The translations under genes and the position numbers were made by a program. From Rhodocollybia butyracea (Eukaryota > Basidiomycota > Agaricomycetes > Agaricales > Omphalotaceae): a stretch of DNA of 64,000 nucleotides. Each line of letters starts with the position of its first letter. The first letter of the stretch is position 1. Below, piece after piece: positions 1 through 11,537 of this stretch. The DNA lies in assembly GCA_015501585.1 (NCBI GenBank), contig JADNRY010000033.1, forward strand, positions 124,001-188,000, read 5' to 3'. The notes below the pieces were generated by a model, which saw only the letters and a program-made list of their open reading frames with translations, was not told where the DNA came from and did no database searches.

Positions 1-1430
1 GGGGCACTGCTTGATCTAGTATTGTAAAGTCTATGTGTCCTGGGTGTAACAACTACGGCCCTCCGGCCCCCTACCCCCCTTTGCAAAGTGGCGCTCATAT
101 TACCTAATGACGCTACTCTTACCCTCGTACCACCCGTATTTCGTCTATTAATTTCTGTAATAGAACCAGATCTTGCTCATGGTCTGAGGGATTTAGAGCC
201 AGAGGTGTTACACTGGGATCCTGTAAGTCTCTTATATTGAGATATATAGAAGTGTAGTAGTAGGGCTAGACTGCCCTCTCATCAATAGTTCACTTCCTGT
301 CACTTTCACTAGTATTCTATTTCATTTACAGTACATTGGCCAGGATGGGACCTAAATACTGGATTATGTTGTATAAGCTACAGAGCTTTGTCCACTCTGG
401 AGTCCGTTAGCTGGTGTTGGGGGAATCCGCCAAGCGCCGGTATGCCGATCCTGCTTGCTGATTGAGGATCTCAGGGAATCGATTGGACCGACTCGAGGTT
501 AATTAACTTTCTTTTCGATCGCTTCATCATTGTACTTCTTTTCTTTGTTTATTTATATTTAGTACCTACTTCTCTGTCATATAAAGTACTTTTCCCCCCT
601 TTGTTCGGAACTGTCATCTCTCAGAAGCCAACGAGCCAACCTTTTGAGTGTTCCGTCGTTGTCTACGGTGTAGCGACACGGATACATAATCAAAGTTAAG
701 TGTTTGCTTACCGTTATCTCCGTTACTCGCTACTTGATAAGATTACGCGCTCTAGACGCGTCGTCTTCTTTCTTTTACGGCTAGACGACTTTCCCTGACC
801 CGACTGACTACCCTTGAGTCTATCAGCAGACTCCTTATCTCGTATACAGAAGTAAGTTGATAGAGGAGGAATAGGGATGAATTGTAGTGATAGAAACCTG
901 TAACCCCGGTCGAGATCCTCGCGAAGAGGGGCTGGAGTCGTTACCAGTGTGAGTGTCGACGTCGCGCTTGCCTCAACATGTCTAGGCTTAATTAAATTAT
1001 AATCCATTATTTTGATGATCGGCTGGAAGGGAGTGTGCTAATGGCTAACAAACACGATGTATGCTACTGATATGCTTTCATCCCATGCCCTGGACACCTC
1101 CAGAGTCGAAGCAATTTGGGAAGGACAATAGTGTTCCTCTGTGGCCGCAGAGCGAAGTATTTCATGAGGTTGGTAGTTCCGCAAGTCGTTTAAAGTGTGT
1201 GTAATATGTAACTTAGTAGAGAGAGGACTTTCAAAGAATCTTAATGCAAATGACAATACTTACGTCGCGAGATATTATAGAGATTGATATATATTGAACC
1301 GAAAGGAGTTCCTGAGTCCCCTTGCCCAGGTCAAGTGGTCCGAAACGGATGCGTCAAAGCTGAGGATTTCTTCCCATCTATGGCAAGGCTCCGGCAGTTG
1401 CCGAAGAGCGGGCCAAGACCGCCGAGTTAT
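1..1430. other. Non-coding, probably transposon-derived flank
   Basis: No reading frame here has the composition or splice pattern of a gene. Several AT-rich stretches and the block around 190-350 (TATA-like run, then a short polypyrimidine stretch) look like LTR-type material, but I find neither the paired LTR nor a target duplication, so I do not call an element. From about 1340 the sequence becomes similar to the 5-prime flank of the UspA gene at 4.82-4.92 kb (shared string gaggatttcttccca). Confidence 0.3.
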
Positions 1431-1436
1431 ACTTTT

Positions 1437-1690
1437 TTGACTCGCCGTCTGGTGATGTCCTCACCTCCAACCATGCATTCACCACCAACTTATCCAGCGC
1501 CCACGCCAAGTTAGACTACTTTGGCTCACCGCCTGGCGATGTACTCACCTCCTCCAACCCATTCACCACCAACTTTATTCAGTACCTGCGCCAAGTTAGA
1601 CTCTTTTGGCTCACTCCTGGAAATGTCCTCACCTCCCTCCAACCGTGTATTCACCATCAGCTTATCCAGTGCCCACGCGGAGGCGTTTTA
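1437..1690 (+). repeat. Three tandem copies of the UspA 5-prime segment
   Basis: Three imperfect head-to-tail copies of a segment of roughly 76-88 bp begin near 1437, 1513 and 1599. Each contains a variant of ggcaatgtcctcacctcc followed by caaccatgcattcaccacc. A single fourth copy at about 4898-4985 forms the start of the UspA gene's first exon. The array runs directly into the first exon of the MFS gene. It is probably relic coding or leader sequence from a duplicated UspA start that now serves as the MFS upstream region. Confidence 0.7.
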
Positions 1691-1736
1691 TAAGTGGCCT
1701 GAGTCCCTTCCCTCTCCCCAAACTCCTACATCCGCC

Positions 1737-3505
1737 ATGGAGAAGCAACCGTCCGTTGCAGACGACACCGCTTTCCCGCAATCTGCTTTCACTACGGAGA
1801 AGCAAGCATACGCTTCGGACAGCAAACCGTTCAACTCCACTTCCCAACAAGATACGTTCCCCTCAGAGAAGCAGCCATCATCTTCCGTGCACGACAGAGC
1901 ACTTGAAAGTGTTACTGACGATGGCAGTCAACGAACCGACGTGATCGATCCCGATGAGCTTCCTGAAGGTGGCCTAGGCGCCTGGCTCACCGTTCTTGCT
2001 GTCTTCCTCCTCACTTTCGTATCCTTAGGCACGGGAAGCGTGTGGGGAATCTTCCAAAGTGCCTATGCCACCGACCCATCCTCCCGATTCCAACAAGACA
2101 GCACATTCAAAATTGGATTTGTCGGCGGCTGCAGTGGGCTTGCTTTTATAATCGGATCCTTTTCTAATATCCTCATCTCCAAGTTTGGTATCCATGCGCC
2201 GATTATACTGGGTGTTGGGACTCTAGTGGCTGCGCTGATGCTGGGATCAATTGCGAAGACTTATTGGGAACTTTTGCTTTCACAGGGAATTATGTTTGGG
2301 TAGGATTTTTTTTGTTGTTATCATACTTATTTGGAATCCTGATAAATGTTGCTTTTTTGAACAGAATTGGTTGTTCTTTCGCATATGTACCTGCCATCAG
2401 CCTTCCTGCGCAACGGTTTCAAAAAAAACGAGCTTTTGCGACAGGCATTGCCAGTGTACATTTTCCGACACTTCTTTTTTGTGGGTATATCTGACTGATC
2501 CATCGAACTGTATTTTTTTTTCTTCAGGCAGGAGCATGTGCAGGCGCAGTCATCCTCGCACCCGTCGTTCAATCCTCCATCGACCATTTCGGCATCCCCT
2601 GGGCCCTGCGCATCCTCGGTTTCCTAACTCTAGCACTCGGTGTCACAGCTATATGCTGTATCCGCCAACGAGGGGCAACCAAGAAAATCGTCCAGTACAG
2701 ACCTTTCGACCCTAGTCTGCTTAAGATCCCTGGATATCCTCTATACCTTGCTTTTGCATTTTTGCAGTTTTTTGGGCATGAGATACCATTGTTTTTTATT
2801 CCGAGTAAGCGATGGCGTTGTGGGGTTCATCAAAAATTATACTGGCTGTCTTATCTGAACTATTACAGGTTATTGTACGACGATACGAATATCCCCTGTT
2901 AATGCCTCGGCGGTTTTGTCTGTTGCGTCATCGGTAAGTTGTATTGGGCGAATCATGGCAGGGATGATGGCGGATAAATGGGGGACGATCAATGTCCTTA
3001 TTTTGTTCAAATTTCTTTCGGGGCTGACATGTCTTGTTATATGGACATTGGCAAAGAGTCTTGGGGTTATGATGGCGTTTGCTGTATTTTGGGGTTTTTT
3101 CAGTGGTGGTACGTCTTATGATTCATTGAACTGATGGAATTTTGATCTTGATTTATACTTTTTGCTCCCCCCCCTCCTCCGCTTCTTTCCCTCCTTTTTT
3201 GTTTCTTCACAAAAAAAGCATACTGGGCCCTGTCCGTCCCAGCCTCTGCTAAAATCGTCGGCCTCGAAAAACTCGGCTCAGCAGTAGCCCTCCAGTTCCT
3301 GACGAATGTCCTCCCGGCAATATTCGCTGCGCCCATTGGATCCCAGATTATCGCTGCTACTGCTGCTAATGCGGGGATCTCGATAGATGATGTTGAGGCA
3401 TACAAGTTTCTAATTGTTTGGGCTGGGTTGGCATCGGTGGTGTCTTCGCTGATTTTGGTGCCTGTGAGGCTGGGTTTTAGCACGAAGTTGTTGGAGAGGG
3501 TCTAG
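1737..3505 (+). CDS. MFS transporter, monocarboxylate (MCT/MCH-like) type
   Basis: This is an integral membrane transporter, probably for a small carboxylate or other organic solute. The exons 1737-2299, 2365-2455, 2528-2804, 2869-3108 and 3219-3505 join in phase to give 485 aa. The first about 75 residues are a hydrophilic Ser/Thr/Gln-rich cytoplasmic tail. The start of TM1 carries PEGGLGAWLTVLAVFLL, the fungal version of the MCT family signature. Later segments include GIGCSFAYVPAISLPAQRF and the loop FQKKRAFATGIAS, which is typical of TM4/TM5 of this family, and GRIMAGMMADKWG in the second half. About 12 hydrophobic segments are visible. The start is the ATG before EKQPSV; a longer upstream open frame only reads through the leader repeat. 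Every splice site is GT-AG with introns of 64-110 nt. It appears intact. The substrate cannot be told from sequence. Confidence 0.88.
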
Positions 3506-4495
3506 GGAGAAGAAGGGTAGGAGGAGGAGGAGAGAGGGGCCCATAGTAATACATGGCATTTTTTTAATTTACATTTTATGGTATCTTATCTATTGTATCT
3601 TCTCAACAGCATCCCCAGATGATCCAGATTCCGGATGTTTCAAAGCTACTGCAAATCCCACTCAGTGTATTCCATGCATTATCTCAATAGCATGAGGAAT
3701 CTCATAAGATCATATTCGTTCTGACTCTCATGGCCAACTATATAGCTCACTTGGTTAGTGCGCTTTGATTTCCCGAATACAGCGGCTTTGTTCGAACGCG
3801 AATGCAGGGTTCCATCCCTTCGTTGGTCATTTCCCGGTTATACAGAATCTTGTTTTTTACACATTTTATAGTAGTGTTATGTAGTGTTATAGTAATGTAT
3901 TTATGCCACCATGTTATTTAAATCTCCGAGTCTTCGGGATTATGGCATTAGAGCAACCTTGGAGCTGGGGACTGATATCGAACTGAAGGCTTTAGACTTT
4001 TGCATTTCAGCATTTTTTTTTTTTTTTTTTTTTTTTATCTATCTATTTCAGATAAGTATTGTTTTTAATACTATTATTTTTTTTTTTTTTTTTTTTCTTG
4101 CTTCAGGCCTTTATTTGATTAATTTTTTTATTCTTACTGGATAGACTAGACAAAGTCTGTCCAATAGAATGAACTTAAATTGAGGTCCTTCAGGAAGGCC
4201 GAGTGTTATTAGTCGATACAACTGAGCTCCGAGTTTCTCATTCCGGAACCGTAATGAGTACACGAAATAATAACTTATTTTTTTTTAGTACTTTGTTGAC
4301 CTTATTTTCAAACTCAAGTTTGAGGTTTTGTGGATACTGATTTAACCCAAAAACGGTGGCGGAACCGTTGTCATTTTGTTAAGTACAAAACTTCCAAAGA
4401 AGCGGCCTGCGATGTACTGGAATCATGCAGTGATCTTGAGGATGAGGTAGATCTCAGGTGTGTATTACTTCAAGTTGGGCTCATGTTTTTTCAAT
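3506..4495. other. Intergenic, AT-rich with two long T tracts
   Basis: Contains two long T-rich tracts near 4010-4036 and 4078-4096 and no supported gene. A tRNA-like stretch near 3742-3831 was considered and rejected. Confidence 0.5.
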
Positions 4496-4595
4496 TCCCT
4501 GGTAGTATATCGGTTAGTACACGCGCCTGTCATACAGCTGGGTAAACATGACAAGCTTATCGCGCGAAAGCTGGGTTCGACTCCCAGCCAGGGAG
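4496..4595 (+). tRNA. tRNA-Asp (anticodon GTC) with a 28-nt intron
   Basis: Cloverleaf read directly. The acceptor stem is TCCCTGG (4496-4502) with CCAGGGA (4588-4594) and discriminator G. The D arm lies at 4505-4520. The anticodon stem is CGCGC (4522-4526) with GCGCG (4562-4566). The T arm is CTGGG-TTCGACT-CCCAG (4571-4587). The loop before the intron is CTGTCA, so the anticodon is GTC (4529-4531), which reads Asp codons. The intron spans 4533-4560, immediately 3-prime of position 37 as expected for nuclear tRNAs. It contains ATGACA (4547-4552), complementary to the anticodon loop, which would form the bulge-helix-bulge recognised by tRNA splicing endonuclease. Confidence 0.93.
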
Positions 4596-4924
4596 TATAC
4601 TGTTGCGGAGTTCTTTCTCGGCAAGTTAACTTTTGTCGACTTATCCGTGGACTTGACGTTTCGCCGTCATGGCTTCACCAGCTCCAAACTTCGACTTGAA
4701 GCTTGAAGCTCGAAGGCAAGTCTCGCATTCATAGTGAAAACCTTTAGCAGAACGCCTTGCAGCTCAAAATGGCTCAAAACGGGATAACGTCGGAGAGCGA
4801 GCGGCGATCTTGTCAAAGCTGAGGATTTCTTCCCATTTACGGTAAGGCCCCTGCCGCGGCCCCGGCAGTTGCCGACCGGGCCTAGACCGCCGAGTCAGAC
4901 TCTTGGCTGTTGCACTGCTTGGCA

Positions 4925-6047
4925 ATGTCCTCACCTCCTCCAACCATGCATTCACCACCAACTTACCCGGCGCCCGCGCCACGCCGCTCAGCGATGAAGC
5001 ACTCCATCTCCTCACTAGAATCGCCACTTTCGTTGTCTTATGCATCTCTCAGCGCAGTTCCCTCGACAAGCCCGCCAAGCGCCGATATCCTCTCCGCCGG
5101 AACTGGTATCTCAAAGTCAGATGTACAGCGTTCATCCTCGCAAAATAGTCTCGGCGCCCAGACTGCAATGTCTCCATACTTTTCATCGAACCCACAAACG
5201 CCTGTGCCTGGATATACACCGAAAGTGTCGTTTGATACGTTTGAGAATCCTGCGGCTAGCATGTTCAGCTTTACGTTGAGCTCAAAGTCGGCGGGATACA
5301 GGAGATCAGGAGCAACGAGGTCAGCTTGGATCATTGGTTGTTTTCTCTTGGTTGAAATGTGTTTCTTATTAGAGTCTTTTTGTGTGCATCCTCGGCGGAT
5401 GAATCAGGAAGAGAAGCACTCGATTGGTCGCTTGAAAGCTTTGTGCAGGACGGTGACGAGTTTGTTGTTTTCAGAGGTGTTGAAGAAGATGTACTTGGTA
5501 TGCTGGCGATACTCTGTTGATCCTTTCGTGTTCCTCATTCCAAATCCAAATCGCCCTGTAGACAAGGATCATGATATTGTACGCGAGGATGCTCGTGCGC
5601 TTATGGCGTATATTCAAGCAAAGAGTCAGGAATTCGACCCAGATCGCAAAGTCAGTCGTTCGAACCACTTTTCTTCCCGCTTTGACGCTGATTTCTCGGA
5701 TTCAGCTGTCTATCATCTTGGAATATATCGCAGGAAAGGTCACCGATACTCTTGATCGCCTTATTGCTCTTTACAAGCCCGATTCGGTTGTAGTTGGGAC
5801 CCGTGGACGCAGGTCAGTTGCATCATTGTCGGCCGCAGTGCTTGCGCTTGCGCTCATTCGCTGATCGATCTTGTGATTGTATAGGGCATGGCAAGTCGGT
5901 ATAGGCAAAGGAACGATGGGCAGCGTTAGTCGGTACTGCCTCACACACTCTCCTGTACCCATCATAGTCGTTCGCCCAGAACGCAAAGTCAAGAAGGCCG
6001 TTGAAAAACGGAGAGCGGATCCTAAGAGAGGGACCCACTTCGACTAG
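4925..6047 (+). CDS. UspA (universal stress protein) domain protein
   Basis: Universal stress proteins bind nucleotides through a Rossmann-like fold and are linked to stress responses; the fungal members usually have a long Ser/Pro-rich N-terminus, as here. The exons 4925-5319, 5373-5497, 5562-5650, 5706-5812 and 5885-6047 splice in phase to 292 aa. Residues about 1-125 are Ser/Pro-rich and probably disordered. The UspA core begins at VFLCASSADESGREALDW, continues with DGDEFVVFRGV and PDSVVVGTRGRR, and ends with the nucleotide-binding stretch GIGKGTMGSVSRYC followed by SPVPIIVVRP. The start is the ATG before SSPPP; a second ATG 23 codons downstream is also possible. A truncated duplicate lies at 28.05 kb. 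The gene appears intact. Confidence 0.87.
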
Positions 6048-7083
6048 GGTTCCACATGGCTCAATTGCAAACGGATTTAGAACTCGGCTTTAAGAGGATA
6101 GGATCCGATATACATAGGCTTCCCTCTTCGCCCTTGGTGCGGCAATATATCGCCAGTTTTTTTGCACCGAGAGAGGGAACCTTGGGACGTACTACTTGGT
6201 TTCCTTATACTGCTCGCTTCGCTCCTCTCACGGGGTGACTCTATCTCTCCCCATCTCGTCCAATCCACCCCAGCTCATTCATGTTCCGCCGGTTTCCTTC
6301 TCCATTCATCCTTGGTATGTAGTGGTTACAAGCTGTATCTGTCGTTCCCGACTCGACACCGCATAAATAATTATGTTGAATCGATGTTATTGTTGACGAA
6401 TTGTCCTCAGAGATGATATTTCATCGCGGTTTCCACTCCACCAGTATATATTCTAAAAACACAAGCTCGTTCCTGGCTATTTGCGCGCGCAACTCACACT
6501 GCTGCATGTTCAATCAAGTCAAATGCCGCTCTATCTCACTTTCCTCGAAGCCGGCGACTCATTTTGTCTCCTGTCTACGCTATTAACGCTCTTCATGTGA
6601 CCTGCCACCTTGTGCGCCTCTTCCACAAACGGTTGCTTCGCTGACTGTTACCAGATGGCTTACTGGCCAAATCACGAACAAAGGCATTATGTAAATTGCG
6701 AAATGAAACAATTATGCATGCCACACGCACACAAGACCTCACAAGACCTCACAAGACATTTGTTTTTCCCAAGGACACTCATTTAGTTGCATCCCGTTTG
6801 TATGACGAACCGAAGTCGATGCGAGCCTGCTCGTTTAGAGTTTTTCTTTGTTTTTTCCTTTTTCTAGAGCATTAAGCTTCGGGGATCGTGTATTATTTCA
6901 AGGCTTCTGGGAGGAAGTGGTTGTTGTCTTGTTGCGTATAAAATATGCTCGGGAAAGCATCGCTCTTTTCCCTCAGGTGGGATTCTGTCACCAAGTTCAA
7001 TCTAGTAAGTCTTGTTCTCTCCCTTTTCGTGTATTCGCCTCGTAGACTAACTCTCCTCTGTCGAATCTCTAGGCGTTCCTCAG
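6048..7083. other. Intergenic region with a dispersed repeat and the GH27 promoter
   Basis: About 6087-6420 is a dispersed repeat also found at 17.79-18.12 and 41.70-42.06 kb (shared gatatacatagg / cttcgcccttggtg and tcagagatgatatt). From 6420 to 7083 the sequence matches 28.68-29.37 kb, the flank of GH27 copy C, so this is part of the duplicated block. No coding region is supported. Confidence 0.6.
6937..6945 (+). promoter_or_regulatory. TATA box of GH27 copy A
   Basis: TATAAAATA lies about 140 bp before the GH27 ATG, and the same box is kept at 29212-29220 before copy C. A probable 5-prime-UTR intron (gtaagtcttg... to ...tctctag, about 7003-7071) separates it from the start codon. Confidence 0.55.
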
Positions 7084-8779
7084 ATGTTCGTTCCTCGCGC
7101 CGCCACTGTCGCAGCCGCGGCTGCAAGCTCCGTTCCTCTGTTCTCACTCACTGTCGACCAGACCCCGAATGGGTTTAACAGCGCCGCGAGGGGCTGGAAT
7201 TCATGGGGTGGGTCTTTTTCATTCGAATGATTCTATTGTATCCTGTATTGAAGAAATCGTATACTCTTAATAGGTATAGAAGACAATCCTGCCACCGACC
7301 CAAGTTTCGTGTTCGACCAGACGCACATTGAGCAGCAATGTGATATTTTGGCTACTTCTGGCCTCATTAACCTTGGCTACACGACGTGCAGTGTTGACTT
7401 TGGGTGGTCTCTCGATTCTGGAGACGCGAACGGACGTGTCATCGCGAATAGCTCGTTGTTCGATATGGCAGATCTCGGTGATCATCTGCATAGTGAAGGT
7501 ATGTTTCGGTTCTTTTTCTTTTCTCGAGGCTCGTCGTAGTACGCGTAATGAATCACTGAATCGTGCTTTTTTCTCGTTCTTTTTTAAGGATTGTTGCTCG
7601 GTGTTTATGTTCGACCCGGGGGTTGGTTGACGGATTTGAATAAGACGATTTTGGGCACTGATATCACTATCGGTTCGGTATGTACCGGAGATAATGGATT
7701 GAATCAATGTAATTGGGATTACGGAGCCGATGGAGTTCAGCAGTGGCATAATTCTGTCGTTGATTTATTTGCTGAATGGTGAGTCGTATATACGCATATC
7801 ATATATACTTTCCCTTTCTCTTCCTTCCCCTTCTCTGGTGGCTCGAGCGTAACATTCATATATCTATCTTAGGGGTGTCGATTTCATCAAGCTCGATTTC
7901 ATCACTCCCGGCTCCCCCCAGAATGGCGCGAACCTCCCTGCAAACACGTCTCTCTCCGTCGTCAACTACCACAATGCGATAGCCCAATCAGGCAGACAGA
8001 TGCGTCTCGACATCAGCTGGAAGCTCGCACGCGACGACGTCGATTTTGCCATCTGGCAATCCAACTCCGAATCATTCCGAACAGACCAGGATATCAACAA
8101 CGGAGGGACCCAACGTTCATCTTGTATCAAACTGTTCAGCGAGCGATTGATAATTACCGGCAGTACATTGTGTTGCATACGGCACAGGACGAGGTTCTCA
8201 CTATATATCCTGATATGTGCAATATGTATATCGCCAATCCAATTGCAGTGGATGGGGTTGATAGCGATGATGAGCGGTTCACGATCATGACCCACTGGAT
8301 AGGAGCGGGTTCTAATCTTATTCTTGGGAGTGATTTGACGAATATCGATGGTAAGTCATTAATTTCTTCGAAAATACCTGCTCGTGCGACTATTTTTAAC
8401 CCATCATATAGCCACCGGGATGTCCATCATCAGCAACGCGGAAGCTATCAGCGTCGCAGATTTTGCAGCCAAGAACCCCATGCGCCCTCGCAACCCTGGA
8501 ACTGGCCTCGGCGACGCCCAACAACTCCAAGCATGGATCGGCGGTCCCAACAGCACTGGCAACGCGTTCGTCGTCCTGGCCAATTACGGTCCTGACCAAG
8601 GCTCTGGCGGTTTCGGCACCAGTCTTACAGGAGCGCAGAATGTCAGTGTTACTTGGGCGGATTTGGGGATAAACGGAAGCTTCAGTGTGAGGGATGTATG
8701 GCAGGGACAGGATTTAGGTACTTTCGATAGTGCATTGAGTGCGAGTTTGGGGAGGGGCAGAGTTTGTTGGCAGTTTTGA
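7084..8779 (+). pseudogene. GH27-type alpha-galactosidase, copy A (two 1-nt frameshifts)
   Basis: Predicted secreted glycosidase of the GH27 alpha-galactosidase group. The exons 7084-7207, 7274-7498, 7589-7778, 7873-8350 and 8412-8779 follow exactly the five-exon plan of intact copy D. Diagnostic stretches are GFNSAARGWNSWG, SVDFGWSLDSGDANGR, VDFIKLDFITPGSP (KLD carries the expected nucleophile Asp), MRLDISWKLARDD and SFRTDQDIN (expected acid/base region). Compared with copies C and D, exon 4 has lost one G after INNGG (about 8102-8106), shifting the frame in mid-protein. A second base is missing near 8748, so the C-terminus reads GRGRVCWQF instead of the family EGQSLLAVLTP. Either this is a young pseudogene or both lesions are homopolymer sequencing errors. 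It sits between the UspA and 7-TM genes. Confidence 0.8.
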
Positions 8780-9615
8780 CGCCTGTGGGGCTTGATATAA
8801 TGATTATTTACGGTTTGGGTTTATTGTTTATTTATTTGAATCATTTGGAAGAAGAATTGGAAGTTGATGTGTTCCTACGGGCAACAATACAGCATTTCCC
8901 TGCTCCTCCTCCAAGACTCTTTAAGATGCATCTGCAAAACCTGGGACGAGCTTTGGCTGCTCTGGAGCACTCTGGAGCGCTCCAAAGCTGTCAAAGCTGC
9001 CAAAGCAACCCAGAGCACTTCAGAGTGCTCTACAGCGAGTACCCTTGCTCTGAGATGCTTTGGACTGAATAGCAACTGAATAGAACTGCTTTGATCAAAA
9101 CCCAGGTTTTGCAGATGTGGCTTTCAATTGTATATAATTGTGGGCTGTGGTTAATCCTCATTGACATCAAGATCATCGGAGCTGATCGATGAAAGTGGTC
9201 TGTGCAGGTTGTCCAGGACGAAGCATTACTGTGTCCAAGATGGAGGAAGGTTGCAGTACTTAGTAGGGTTATAAAGGTCGCGTTGAATGTAACTTACACC
9301 CTCATCAGTGCCAGTATGGATTTTGAGCTATTGGACTGCTGTGGAGCCTTGTATCTTTATTTTAGTTTTCAAGTTGATGTTATGGGAACTGCAACTCAAT
9401 AAGTCTGCTCCAAACCCCAGTATTAATTTAGAGTCTTAGACTCAATATTGTTGGGTTGCTCATCAAACTATCCGATGAAATCTTGGGAATACAACAGCTT
9501 TGCTTATTCTTTCATTATGTAAGTCGTTGGGCATTGCGAGTATAAAACTAGAGGAGATTGCATGGCCATTGCTCGATTCTAGCGGAGCTGCGGTTAAACG
9601 CCTTAACTCGTTTGT
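8780..9615. other. Intergenic, duplicated at 39.6-40.3 kb
   Basis: No gene is supported. The sequence is similar to the interval after GH27 copy C. At 8950-9055 there is a local cluster of ctctggagc / gctccaaagc and gagtgctc inverted motifs of no clear function. Confidence 0.45.
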
Positions 9616-10868
9616 ATGACACCAGCAGAGCAAGAACAACTTTTTGACGCTGGATTCAACTCCTATGTCAATGTAATCAGTGTTGCGGTGTTCGCAGTTG
9701 CTGGTGGTGGGCATCTACCTACTACTTGACCGAGACCTTGATGTGGACTTTGAGGTACTCATGGGATTTTATGTAGGAATTGCTACACTGGGAATACTGA
9801 TTGCCACATGGTTGCTACAGTAGGTGTTTTCCGATGTTCACTAATATCTCTTGCCAAATGACTACACTCTGATTAGAGCCAAAACCTGGGGAGAACCCAA
9901 AGCGATGCAGCTTTTGTGCTGTACAGCTATTTGGCTGTGTTTGATAGGGCAAAGCTTCCTCATATACATTGCAGTTTTAGATGGAATAAGATTCAGCTTT
10001 GTGGAGGAGATCTCAATACTCCCACTAAGTTTGGTCAATATGGACAAGATTGAAATTATTCTAGGCGCAATAATGGTGAGATTGAGCCATGCTAATTGGC
10101 TAAATAACGTGAATTTTAGATTTTGGGTGGTGACCTTGTGATCTGCTGGAGAGCCTGGGTCTTATTCCCACATGACAAAATTTGGCGGTTTGTGCTCGCA
10201 ATAATCATGATTTGCAACATAGGTGTGCATTACAATTAGCAGTTCTTAACTTCTTTTTGTGCTCATGACTAATTTATACACAGGGCTCAATATTGCAGAC
10301 TCAACTTTTGATATTAAAATGCTTAATGAGTCCCCTCCTGCTCTGGACACAGTTACCTTGTCCATATCAGTGGCAACAAACATGACAGCAACATCATTAA
10401 TTAGTTGGAAAGCTTGGTAAAAACATTTGGCATCAGGTTGTAACCTGTGTTTTAACCTCTATTATCTTAGGGCCCATTACAGGACAGCGAGAGAAGTGTC
10501 AGTCTGGAGGAAAAGTCATGCTCAAAAAGTCTTATTTTTTTTGATGGAATCTGGGGCAGTTTTTCTGGTCATACAATTATTTTCATTGATTGGAATGTCC
10601 CTTTCGCTATCCCCACCGCTAGCAGGAAAAAAATTGACAACGATTTTCCTGTTTGCAGACGCTGGTCAAGACGTATGGGAGGCTTCAGCAGTAAGTCTGT
10701 TTTCATTTTTTATTGTCCGAGTCCAGGAACATCTTATTCAAAATATCTCAGGCACTTTATCCAATTGTCATAATGATTTTGATTCACTCAGACCATTTGC
10801 CTATTGTAGAAACACTTCATCTAACTGCTCAATCCTCAACTCTCAGTGTTCCTCTCAGTGTTCTGTAG
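9616..10868 (+). CDS. Multi-pass (7-TM type) membrane protein of basidiomycete type
   Basis: Integral membrane protein of unknown role, resembling the large family of about 300-residue 7-TM proteins found in many copies in Agaricomycetes. Seven exons (9616-9706, 9777-9819, 9877-10075, 10120-10222, 10284-10416, 10471-10690, 10752-10868) splice in phase to 301 aa without a stop. Hydrophobic segments are spaced through the protein: VISVAVFAVAGG, TLGILIATWLL, LLCCTAIWLCLIGQSFLIYI, the segment ending ICWRAWVLFPHDK, VLAIIMICNIG, SGAVFLVIQLFSLIGMSL and a last one after ALYPIVIMILI. The WRAWVL stretch after a TM segment is characteristic of this family. A frameshifted duplicate lies at 40.3 kb. Ligand and partners are unknown. 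Confidence 0.75.
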
Positions 10869-11006
10869 AGCATGATGTGCTGAAGTTACTTGATATTTAG
10901 CATAATATGCCTTGCTTTGATATTACAAATTTATGTTTGGAAATTGGGGTATTGATAGACTTCTATGTCCTCCTGTTTTCACTTGCTGTTGAACAGTGGT
11001 GAGCAA

Positions 11007-11523
11007 TGTTGAAACTAGATTACCGCTTATGAGTCGTATCTAATCAGTAATGTGAGTCGACTAGACGCACTTGCTATACGATCGATGAACTGTCGATATA
11101 TGCTATGTTGAAACTCACCCTCAAACACTAGACGCAGCCTCTACGCAGGTTCGTATAGATGTAGTCAATTATGCCATTCGCTATTAGTCTTATGATACAT
11201 AGCTTGTACGCTGCCTTGCAGTACCTATGAACATTACCTATAGAATTACCATACGGACTCCATCTTCTAGGGTACATTATGCACATGTATATGCACTATG
11301 TTTAGCAGTACGACTCAAGTAGACTCATACATTGTTATAGGGTTTATTATATTCTGTAGTATAAATACTGTAGATATTTTCCTGTAACAATAACAAAGAA
11401 TCCTACTATTCGTCTGGACACTTGTTCTGCTCTCAACAAGCACTCTTACCACTCCTATAACATCCCTAACACTCTCAGGTGAGTAGGCTGTCGACCTTGT
11501 GTTGACTGACCGCTGTTTCTACA
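11007..11523 (+). repeat. 5-prime LTR of the copia element
   Basis: 517 bp, TG...CA ends, with a TATA box (TATAAATA, 11360-11367) placed to start transcription at the U3/R boundary. No difference from the 3-prime LTR seen by eye. A splice-donor-like GTGAGT lies at 11479. Confidence 0.93.
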
Positions 11524-11537
11524 GGTTATGGGCCCCG
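11524..11537 (+). promoter_or_regulatory. Primer binding site, probably half-tRNA-iMet type
   Basis: The bases directly after the 5-prime LTR read GGTTATGGGCCCC. This is nearly complementary to the anticodon arm of initiator tRNA-Met, the region used as primer by copia elements that prime from a cleaved tRNA half. It does not look like a site for the tRNA 3-prime end. Confidence 0.45.

Noticed and set aside
3742..3831. tRNA-like stretch (atagctcacttggttagtgcgc, potential acceptor GGCCAAC/GTTGGTC)
   Set aside because: D stem, anticodon arm and T loop do not pair properly in any arrangement I could build; at best a tRNA relic.
4910..5755. 281-aa unspliced open frame over UspA
   Set aside because: It runs through introns 1 to 3; spliced reading recovers the conserved UspA core, including exon 5 beyond the frame's end.
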